From an uncultured Sediminibacterium sp. (lineage in GTDB: Bacteria > Bacteroidota > Bacteroidia > Chitinophagales > Chitinophagaceae), in assembly GCA_937907555.1 (NCBI GenBank), contig CALEST010000124.1, positions 1-6,977 on the forward strand: a stretch of DNA of 6,977 bases. The letters are read 5' to 3'. The translations under genes and the position numbers were made by a program. This document shows positions 1 to 4,785 of the stretch, in pieces. The notes under the pieces are model-generated. The model did not search any database, was not told the origin of the DNA, and worked only from the letters and a program-made list of their open reading frames with translations. Each line of letters starts with the position of its first letter. The first letter of the stretch is position 1.

Positions 1-32
1 ATGGTTAGTTAGTTTTTGACTGAAAGACACTT

Positions 33-66
33 AAAAAAATAAGCCCCTCCGTGGAAACGGAGCGGC
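33..66 (-). terminator. Rho-independent terminator of the small lipoprotein gene
   Basis: Read on the minus strand, 66 to 43 forms a GC-rich hairpin: three G/C pairs, one C-C mismatch, then six pairs (CTCCGT against ACGGAG), closed by a four-base loop at 53-56. The complement of the A-run at 33-39 supplies the U-tract straight after the stem. It lies 94 bases past the stop codon at 161, so the mRNA would carry a 3' untranslated region of about 100 bases. No other minus-strand gene lies between. Confidence 0.85.
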
Positions 67-108
67 TTCTAACGATTGCTTGCCATATGAAATTCTTAGG
101 TCTGTTGT

Positions 109-136
109 TCCTGATCTGCAAGCCAGATACACAGGA
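109..136 (-). other. Hairpin in the 3' untranslated region of the lipoprotein mRNA
   Basis: Bases 109-118 pair with 124-128 and 132-136, giving a ten-base-pair stem with a five-base loop (119-123) and a three-base bulge (129-131). No U-tract follows on either strand, so it does not look like a terminator. It sits between the lipoprotein stop codon and the real terminator at 33-66. An mRNA-stability or 3'-derived small-RNA role is possible but is inference only. Confidence 0.35.
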
Positions 137-160
137 TCTCTTCACCAACAGACGATTCAA

Positions 161-340
161 TTACTTCTTAGCAGTTGTATCAACAGTTGCAGCAGTTGTA
201 TCAACAGTTGCAGCAGTTGTGTCTACAGTTGCAGCAGCAGTGTCTACAGTTGTTGCAGTAGTGTCAGCAGCAGCTTCTTTGTTTTCTCCAGCGCAAGATG
301 CGAATACGCCTAAGGCCAAAACGAATAATAATTTTTTCAT
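161..340 (-). CDS. Small Thr/Ala-rich lipoprotein with heptapeptide repeats
   Basis: A 59-residue exported protein. I chose the ATG at 340-338 because it gives a compact lipoprotein signal: MKK, a hydrophobic stretch (residues 4-14) and a lipobox-like FAS-C with the lipidated Cys at 16. A start 22 codons upstream is in frame but would put a poorly conserved, charged leader before the signal. The mature protein is only 44 residues and is almost entirely Ala, Thr, Val and Asp. From residue 26 it is built of heptads, DTTATTV, DTAAATV, DTTAATV, DTTAATV, then DTTAKK. Each heptad begins with D-T-T or D-T-A, which fits the Bacteroidota O-glycosylation sequon D(S/T)(A/I/L/V/M/T), at Asp 26, 33, 40, 47 and 54. 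The acidic residues after Cys (E19, E22) may favour surface export, but the match to a lipoprotein export signal is weak. Small lipoproteins of this look are common in Chitinophagaceae. The function is unknown; a glycosylated envelope or surface protein is inference. Confidence 0.8.
   Translation of the reverse strand: MKKLLFVLALGVFASCAGENKEAAADTTATTVDTAAATVDTTAATVDTTAATVDTTAKK
171..275. repeat. Five tandem 21-bp repeats inside the lipoprotein gene
   Basis: Units begin at 171, 192, 213, 234 and 255, each 21 bp and close to GCAGTTGTATCAACAGTTGC plus A. The first two (171-191 and 192-212) are identical; the third and fourth differ at a few bases and the fifth is degenerate. The unit is a multiple of three, so gain or loss of copies keeps the frame and changes the number of heptapeptides. 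The identical copies lie at the 3' end of the minus-strand gene, pointing to recent duplication by slippage or unequal recombination there. Confidence 0.9.
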
Positions 341-394
341 TTTTTTTCTTTTTAAGTTTGAATGATTACAGGTTAATACCCAAATGAATAAAAG

Positions 395-451
395 GTAACC
401 CCGCAAAATCCTTTTTTTTCAAAAAAAATTTTTAGCCCTATTTTGGGTTAC
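395..451. other. Large imperfect palindrome in a divergent intergenic region
   Basis: GTAACCC at 395-401 is the exact inverse of 445-451, and AAAAT at 405-409 pairs with 440-444, leaving a three-base bulge at 402-404. The centre is a T8 tract (412-419) next to an A8 tract (421-428), so the whole segment can fold into one long hairpin or extrude as a cruciform. It lies between the lipoprotein gene (minus) and the sigma-factor gene (plus), upstream of both. It could be an operator, a 5'-leader structure or a transcription barrier; the sequence does not decide. Confidence 0.5.
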
Positions 452-461
452 TTTTAATAGA

Positions 462-469
462 CAAACGTA
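462..469 (-). promoter_or_regulatory. Possible -7 box (TACGTTTG) for the lipoprotein gene
   Basis: On the minus strand 469-462 reads TACGTTTG, an exact fit to the Bacteroidota TAnnTTTG -7 element. The upstream -33 region is poor: only TTTC at 490-487, with a 17-base spacer. If real, transcription would start near 457 and the leader would be about 115 bases, carrying the palindrome at 395-451. This is a single-box match, so confidence is low. Confidence 0.3.
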
Positions 470-484
470 TTAAAGACACAGACA

Positions 485-1051
485 GTGAAAGGAGATACGA
501 ACGAACAAGCATTACTGAAAGGTCTGGCTCACAACGATTCAAAGGCTGTAGAAATCATATATAAAGATAATTTTAATATGATTCAGGCTTTTATCCTGAA
601 TAACAATGGGAGCTACGACGAGGCAAGGGATATTTTTCAGGAAGCAATGATTGCTTTATATGAAAAGTCTCAGAGCGATTCTTTTGTATTGACTTGTCAG
701 ATTAAAACCTATCTCTATTCCATTTGCCGGAGACTATGGTTAAAGAGGTTGCAGCAAATGGGAAGATTTACTGGCTCAATTGATGGATTTGAAGAAACAG
801 TAGCTGTTGAGGAGGATTGGGAAAACCATGAAAAGAGAAATGCAGAGTTTGCAATCATGGATCGGGCTTTGAACAGTTTGGGTGAACCTTGTAAAAGTTT
901 ATTGCAAGGTTATTACCTAAAAAAAATGGACATGAATGCATTGGCAGCTGAATTTGGCTACACCAATGCAAATAATGCCAAAAATCAGAAGTACAAATGC
1001 CTGATGAGATTAAAAAAACTTTTCTTTTCACAATATAATATCGGTGAATAG
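485..1051 (+). CDS. Sigma-70 family (ECF-like) RNA polymerase sigma factor
   Basis: A 188-residue two-domain sigma factor that would direct RNA polymerase to a dedicated promoter set. Region 2 spans about residues 17-92, with the signature DEARDIFQEAMIALYEK (45-61) followed by the IKTYLYSICRRLWLKRL helix that melts and binds the -10 region. A linker rich in Glu (about 103-120) leads to region 4 (about 123-182). There, LNSLGEPCKSLL and LAAEFGYTNANNAKNQKYKC form the helix-turn-helix, with the recognition helix around 160-174. Length and layout match ECF sigma factors. The start is a GTG at 485; an in-frame stop lies at 458-460 and the next Met (residue 32) would delete part of region 2. No good ribosome site precedes it. 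The next gene begins 41 bases downstream on the same strand and encodes a membrane protein with an anti-sigma-like N-terminus, so the two very probably form an operon. No clear promoter is visible upstream. Confidence 0.9.
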   Translation: MKGDTNEQALLKGLAHNDSKAVEIIYKDNFNMIQAFILNNNGSYDEARDIFQEAMIALYEKSQSDSFVLTCQIKTYLYSICRRLWLKRLQQMGRFTGSIDGFEETVAVEEDWENHEKRNAEFAIMDRALNSLGEPCKSLLQGYYLKKMDMNALAAEFGYTNANNAKNQKYKCLMRLKKLFFSQYNIGE

Positions 1052-1092
1052 TCTTTAAAAACAGATTTACCGGACAAAAGAACAGAACCTTG

Positions 1093-2199
1093 ATGGATGA
1101 CATTTTATTATTAGACGCAATTGAACGATATCTCAGCGGTGAAATGAGTGCGGAAGAGCGCAGTTATTTCGAGAACCTGAGAAAGACAACGCCTGAGATT
1201 GATCAGATGGTGGTTGAGCACAATATGTTCCTTCATCAGATTGCGGACTATGCAGCCAATATCCAGATCAAACAAACGCTTCATGAAGTTCACCAGCACT
1301 TGCTGGAAAGAGGTGATCTGAATGAAGGAGGTGCACTAAGCCCTAAGGGAAAAGTGATTCAATTCTGGAACAAATATAAAAGAGTCACTGCCATCGCAGC
1401 ATCCGTAGGAGGTGTTATTGCTTTGTTTATCAGCGGATTGGCCATGTATTTCTCTACTTCCGTCAATGACCCCAAACTGGAGCAATTAGGGAAAGACCTG
1501 GAAGTAGTAAAAAAGAACCAGCAGGCTCAGGTAAATATCATTAATGAAGTAACTTCCAAAATTCCTACCAACGCAAGATTATTAAGCGGAGGTTCAGGTT
1601 TTCTTGTAGATCCCAAGGGATATATTGTTACCAATGCCCATATTCTGAAAGGAACAGGAGCCATTGTTGTCAACAGCAAGGGTGCTGAATTTAAATCTTC
1701 TATCGTTTTAATTGACCACGACAAAGACCTGGCTATTTTAAAAATCAATGATGAAGAATACGAATCAGTAAAGTCCATTCCTTACAGTATCCAGAAAAGC
1801 AACTCTTCTTTAGGAGAGGAAATATTTACACTGGGTTACCCCAGAAATGAAATTGTTTACGGAATGGGGTACCTGAGTGCCAAAACAGGCTTCAACGGTG
1901 ACTCACTTTCTTACCAGATTCAGATCAGTGCAAACCCAGGCAACTCCGGAGCACCTGTATTTAATAAAAACGGAGAAGTGATTGGTGTGCTAAGTACCAG
2001 ACAGGCGCAGGCAGACGGAGTAGCATTCGCTGTAAAATCGAAGAATATTCATTCAATCATTGAAGACCTGAAAAAGTCAGACACCGCATTCAGGAAAGTA
2101 AAACTTCCATCCAAATCTTCGCTGAAGGGTGTTGAAAGAAAAACACAGATCACTAAAGTAGAGGATTGTGTATTCTTTGTAAAAGCCTACACAAAGTAA
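1093..2199 (+). CDS. Membrane-anchored HtrA-type serine protease with anti-sigma-like N-terminus
   Basis: A 368-residue one-pass membrane protein. Residues 1-95 are a helical, charged cytoplasmic segment beginning DAIERYLSGEMSAEERSYFE, resembling the N-terminal parts of Bacteroidota anti-sigma factors but without the His/Cys zinc motif. A basic patch (KYKR) precedes one hydrophobic helix at about 98-120, so the rest should lie outside the membrane. A short, possibly coiled-coil linker (about 125-155) leads to a trypsin-fold domain of the S1C (DegP/HtrA) kind at about 165-330. The catalytic triad is visible: His183 in TNAHIL, Asp212 in DKDLAIL and Ser285 in GNSGAP. The spacings (29 and 73 residues) are close to those of DegP. 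The oxyanion-loop motif has Ala where GNSGGP is usual. No PDZ domain follows; a basic tail of about 38 residues ends the protein. ATG at 1093 is preferred to the adjoining TTG at 1090. Likely role: membrane partner of the sigma factor encoded just upstream. The protease fold is certain; the anti-sigma role is inferred from position and N-terminal resemblance. Confidence 0.88.
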   Translation: MDDILLLDAIERYLSGEMSAEERSYFENLRKTTPEIDQMVVEHNMFLHQIADYAANIQIKQTLHEVHQHLLERGDLNEGGALSPKGKVIQFWNKYKRVTAIAASVGGVIALFISGLAMYFSTSVNDPKLEQLGKDLEVVKKNQQAQVNIINEVTSKIPTNARLLSGGSGFLVDPKGYIVTNAHILKGTGAIVVNSKGAEFKSSIVLIDHDKDLAILKINDEEYESVKSIPYSIQKSNSSLGEEIFTLGYPRNEIVYGMGYLSAKTGFNGDSLSYQIQISANPGNSGAPVFNKNGEVIGVLSTRQAQADGVAFAVKSKNIHSIIEDLKKSDTAFRKVKLPSKSSLKGVERKTQITKVEDCVFFVKAYTK

Positions 2200-2274
2200 A
2201 AGAACCCTCTGGGTTATTCAATTCAGTCAGAAAATACAATAAAGAGTCTAAATATCTTACAGTAGTACAATACA

Positions 2275-2305
2275 AAAAACCCGATCAGTTGCTGATCGGG
2301 TTTTT
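2275..2305. terminator. Strong bidirectional hairpin terminator
   Basis: ACCCGATCAG, a three-base loop (2289-2291), then CTGATCGGGT form a nine-pair perfect GC-containing stem flanked by A5 (2275-2279) and T5 (2301-2305). It lies 76 bases after the protease stop codon and 62 bases beyond the end of the convergent minus-strand nucleotidyltransferase gene. The A and T flanks let it end transcripts from both sides. The rest of 2200-2366 holds no gene I can support. Confidence 0.93.
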
Positions 2306-2366
2306 AAATATTATGATGCGCTGTCTCCCATTTACTTTCAGGGAGCTGCAAATTAACTAGGGTCTG

Positions 2367-3266
2367 TTATTTCCATAGAGAAGCCGGATAAACTTTTGCT
2401 TCCACTAAAGCATTGATGGCGGCCTGCACTCCGGGAGCATCTTCTTTATAAGTAACTCCAAACCATTGAGCTGATGTAGGTAATACTTTTAAAACCCCTT
2501 TACCAGATTGAATAAACTCATTGGCTGCATAGGGAATAAAGAATTCAGACTTTAGCTCCTGCCCTTTCGCCTCTAGAAATGCAGTAAACATGTCTTCGCA
2601 CATATCAATAAAATCGGGTGAAAAACAGAAATAATTCATGCTTACCAGACTATTCCCCGGCAATGGGTGTTTTCCGGCTTCATCTTCGTATACTATTTCT
2701 CCGTTTTCCCTATAAATTTTTGTTCTTTCATTAATCTCAGTCAGGTTCTGGTTGGCATCTGCAGTACAAACACCGCGACTTACGCTTCCGTTTTCGCTAA
2801 GTGTTTTTTGTAACTCATAGCCGACCAAAGCAAATGTGGATGCATTGCATTGGTTATTTAAAAAGTCAACCGCTTTATCAAAAGCATCCCTGCCATAATA
2901 ATCATCTGCATTAATCACAGCAAAAGGTTCGTTTACCTTACCCTTACAACATAACACTGCATGGGCTGTGCCCCAGGGCTTTGCTCTGTCTGCCGGAATG
3001 GGATATCCCTTGGTATAATCTTCCAGATGCTGGTACACATAATCAGTTTCAATTTTCCCGGCTAGCTTGGGTTCAAATATGGCTTTGAATTGTTCAGCAA
3101 ACTCTTCTCGGATGATGAAAACAACTTTTCCGAAACCCGCTTTGATGGCATCGTAAATGGAATAATCCATTATGGTCTCTCCATCCGGGCCAAAAGACTG
3201 AATTTGTTTCATACTTCCGTAGCGACTGGCCATACCAGCTGCAAGAATAACAAGGGTAGGTTTCAT
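2367..3266 (-). CDS. Sugar-phosphate nucleotidyltransferase family protein
   Basis: A 299-residue cytoplasmic enzyme of the GT-A-like NTP_transferase fold, which joins an NTP and a sugar-1-phosphate to give an NDP-sugar and pyrophosphate. The N-terminal nucleotide-binding signature is clear: LAAGMASRYG at 8-17 with Lys20 (a variant of the LAAGxGxR...K motif). PWGTAHAV (97-104) is the base/sugar contact region, and NADDYYG (119-125) carries the Asp pair expected to hold the metal ion. SMNYFCFSP (209-217) and WFGVTYKEDAPGV (268-280) fit the C-terminal half of a Bacteroidota-wide subgroup. There is no extra left-handed beta-helix domain, so it is a stand-alone transferase. The substrate cannot be read from the sequence; calling it GalU or RfbA would be overreach. 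The ATG at 3266 begins directly with the MKPTLVILAAG motif. It is divergent from the PLP enzyme gene and has its own promoter at 3284-3313. Confidence 0.87.
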   Translation of the reverse strand: MKPTLVILAAGMASRYGSMKQIQSFGPDGETIMDYSIYDAIKAGFGKVVFIIREEFAEQFKAIFEPKLAGKIETDYVYQHLEDYTKGYPIPADRAKPWGTAHAVLCCKGKVNEPFAVINADDYYGRDAFDKAVDFLNNQCNASTFALVGYELQKTLSENGSVSRGVCTADANQNLTEINERTKIYRENGEIVYEDEAGKHPLPGNSLVSMNYFCFSPDFIDMCEDMFTAFLEAKGQELKSEFFIPYAANEFIQSGKGVLKVLPTSAQWFGVTYKEDAPGVQAAINALVEAKVYPASLWK

Positions 3267-3283
3267 AGTTTAAATTTACATAT

Positions 3284-3313
3284 CAAAGTTAAAACAATTA
3301 ACATTGCAACAAT
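3284..3313 (-). promoter_or_regulatory. Bacteroidota-type promoter of the nucleotidyltransferase gene
   Basis: On the minus strand, ATTG at 3313-3310 serves as a -33 element (TTTG consensus), followed by an 18-base spacer and TAACTTTG at 3291-3284, an exact TAnnTTTG -7 box. Transcription would start about 3278-3280, giving a leader of about 13 bases before the ATG at 3266. No matching promoter for the divergent plus-strand gene is visible in the same 57-bp gap. Confidence 0.6.
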
Positions 3314-3323
3314 TCATTATAGA

Positions 3324-4208
3324 ATGTTTCCTGACATAAATCATATAGAGCTGGACAGATTGGGTAAAAAAAATGGAAGTGAGATACCATTGTCTGTATT
3401 GAGAACCGACCTGATTCACCCTGTTATCAGTGGCAATAAATGGTTTAAGCTTCGGTTTTACCTGGACGAAGCAGTAAAAAAAGGTTATAAAACAATTGGG
3501 AGTTTTGGCGGGGCCTATTCCAACCATATTATGGCCTTGGCTGCCGCAGCCAAAATGAGTGGGTTGGCATCGATTGGCATTATCAGAGGGGAAGCAGACG
3601 ACTCTCCTACTTTGCAGGAAGCAAGGGAGTTGGGTATGAAAATCAAAGCCGTTTCCAGAGAATCCTTTAAAGACAGAGAGGAAATCATTCAATCCTTTCC
3701 AAAGCAAAATGAAATCTATTGGGTAGAGGAAGGGGGATACGGAATGCAGGGAGCCAGGGGAGCTGCTACCATCTTATCTGCAATGGATTGCAGTGGGTTC
3801 ACTCATATTCTTTGTGCCTGCGGAACAGGTACAATGGCAGCCGGCTTAATTATGGGTGCTGCTGATCATCAGAAAATAATTGGCATCAGTGTGTTAAAAA
3901 ACAATACAGCCCTCGAAAAAAGTATTGCCGGATTATTACCGGATGCCCTTCATAGAAAGATACATTGTATACATGATTATCATTTTGGCGGATACGCCAA
4001 GCATCCCGTCCAACTTCTAGACTACATGAATGATTTTTACCAAAGAACCCATATCCCTTCGGATATTGTTTACACTTCCAAACTATTCTATGCTGCGGAA
4101 GATTTAATTCAAAAAGGGTATTTTGAAGAGACTGCAAATATATTGTTAATACATAGTGGCGGATTACAAGGCAATAGAAGCTTATCTAAAAACACCCTTT
4201 GCTTCTAA
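3324..4208 (+). CDS. PLP-dependent D-cysteine desulfhydrase / ACC deaminase family enzyme
   Basis: A 294-residue fold-type II PLP enzyme. Lys39 in SGNKWFKL is the expected Schiff-base lysine (equivalent to Lys51 of Pseudomonas ACC deaminase). FGGAYSNH (61-68) carries Ser66 at the position of the nucleophile/carboxylate-binding Ser78. CGTGT (166-170) is the phosphate-binding loop, and HSGGLQGN (277-284) ends the active site. Family members open ACC or split D-cysteine into pyruvate, H2S and ammonia. The ACC-specific Glu295 and Leu322, as I recall that alignment, correspond here to Thr251 (VYTSK) and Ser278 (HSGG). This argues against true ACC deaminase and fits a D-cysteine desulfhydrase-like or other activity. 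The protein is shorter than ACC deaminase (about 340 residues), as usual for the Bacteroidota branch. ATG 3324 is chosen because upstream in-frame sequence runs antisense into the nucleotidyltransferase gene and holds no conserved residues. Substrate uncertain; family assignment firm. Confidence 0.88.
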   Translation: MFPDINHIELDRLGKKNGSEIPLSVLRTDLIHPVISGNKWFKLRFYLDEAVKKGYKTIGSFGGAYSNHIMALAAAAKMSGLASIGIIRGEADDSPTLQEARELGMKIKAVSRESFKDREEIIQSFPKQNEIYWVEEGGYGMQGARGAATILSAMDCSGFTHILCACGTGTMAAGLIMGAADHQKIIGISVLKNNTALEKSIAGLLPDALHRKIHCIHDYHFGGYAKHPVQLLDYMNDFYQRTHIPSDIVYTSKLFYAAEDLIQKGYFEETANILLIHSGGLQGNRSLSKNTLCF

Positions 4209-4227
4209 AGACTTCAAATTATATTTG
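4198..4227 (+). promoter_or_regulatory. Consensus Bacteroidota promoter of the 4235 gene
   Basis: TTTG at 4198-4201, an 18-base spacer and TATATTTG at 4220-4227 match the phylum's -33/-7 consensus at every defined base. The -33 box lies inside the last codons of the upstream PLP enzyme gene. The -7 box ends seven bases before the ATG at 4235, so the leader would be only a few bases long. Confidence 0.75.
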
Positions 4228-4234
4228 CATCCGT

Positions 4235-4741
4235 ATGAAAGTCTTGTATTTAATTCTCTTCCTTCATTTAAGTACTCAAAACGCAACGGCGCAAAAAAGA
4301 GGCAAATTGAAGCGTAATTCCAAGGCTGATACGCAAAAGGTTTTGTTGAACAATAAACTCTTTAAGGAACTGAAGCAACAGGATTACAAGAAATTCAGAG
4401 ACTCAATTTTCAATTTCACAAAAGACAGTTTAAGCCGCATAAACAAAAATACGGTTGCCTATTTTCCCGCTAAAACCGACACCCTTGCCGTAAGCTGGAT
4501 TCCTTCCCAATATGTTTACACCAACAACTTAGGCAACTTGGTGATCAGCCTGAGCAATACCCAGCATAAAAGGTACAGTTTGTTTATCTACAGCGGCATG
4601 AAACTTTTAATCAACCTTACCAATATTCAGGAAGATAAAATCATTCTGGAAAAAAGTAATTTTTACCATAGCGGATGGTACCAGTTTGAATTGTATTGCG
4701 ATGGGATCATACTGGAAAAAAATAAATTCCTGTTACAGTAA
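4235..4741 (+). CDS. Exported protein of unknown function
   Basis: A 168-residue protein that I do not recognise. The ATG at 4235 is preferred over an in-frame ATG at 4199. It opens a clean signal peptide (MKVLYLILFLHLSTQNATAQ, cleavage likely after Ala19), and a consensus promoter ends just before it, which would leave the longer form untranscribed. The mature N-terminal part (20-75) is very basic and helical, rich in Lys, Asn and Gln. The C-terminal 75 residues look beta-rich: LVISLSNTQHKRYSLFIYS (102-120), then KIILEKSNFYHSGWYQFELYC (135-155), ending KFLLQ. That order of strands, with an S-G-x-Y turn and a terminal KxxLQ strand, recalls type IX secretion C-terminal domains, but the usual YPNP motif is missing, so this is a weak resemblance. 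It lies between the PLP enzyme and convergent lipB (44-bp gap), and nothing nearby suggests a role. Confidence 0.75.
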   Translation: MKVLYLILFLHLSTQNATAQKRGKLKRNSKADTQKVLLNNKLFKELKQQDYKKFRDSIFNFTKDSLSRINKNTVAYFPAKTDTLAVSWIPSQYVYTNNLGNLVISLSNTQHKRYSLFIYSGMKLLINLTNIQEDKIILEKSNFYHSGWYQFELYCDGIILEKNKFLLQ

Positions 4742-4785
4742 TTACACCCGGCTTTCTTTAATTGCCTTACCAGTTTTTTAGGAAA

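Noticed and set aside
171..275. Possible CRISPR-like array
   Set aside because: The repeats are directly adjacent with no spacers and stay in frame within a protein gene.
51..365. Plus-strand reading frame of 104 codons with AAVVSTV-like repeats
   Set aside because: It is antisense to the lipoprotein gene; the repeats come from the same 21-bp units, and the minus frame has a clean lipoprotein signal and its own terminator.
341..406. 22-codon N-terminal extension of the lipoprotein
   Set aside because: It would put a Cys-containing charged leader ahead of a perfect MKK lipoprotein signal; the inner ATG is far more natural.
441..475. TTTTG ... TATTAAAG as promoter of the sigma operon
   Set aside because: The spacer (22 bases) is long and the second box matches the -7 consensus at only about half of its defined bases.
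488..494. AAAGGAG as a ribosome-binding site for a later sigma-factor start
   Set aside because: No start codon in the right frame follows at a suitable distance; the next Met would remove part of region 2.
2321..2346. CTCCC/GGGAG hairpin near the nucleotidyltransferase gene end
   Set aside because: It has only five pairs around an eleven-base loop and no U-tract; the nearby perfect hairpin explains termination.
2166..2360. Plus-strand reading frame over the protease gene end and terminator
   Set aside because: It runs through the strong hairpin terminator, has low-complexity sequence, no recognisable domain, and no start signal.
3090..3323. Upstream extension of the PLP enzyme frame
   Set aside because: It overlaps the nucleotidyltransferase gene antisense and matches nothing in the PLP enzyme family.
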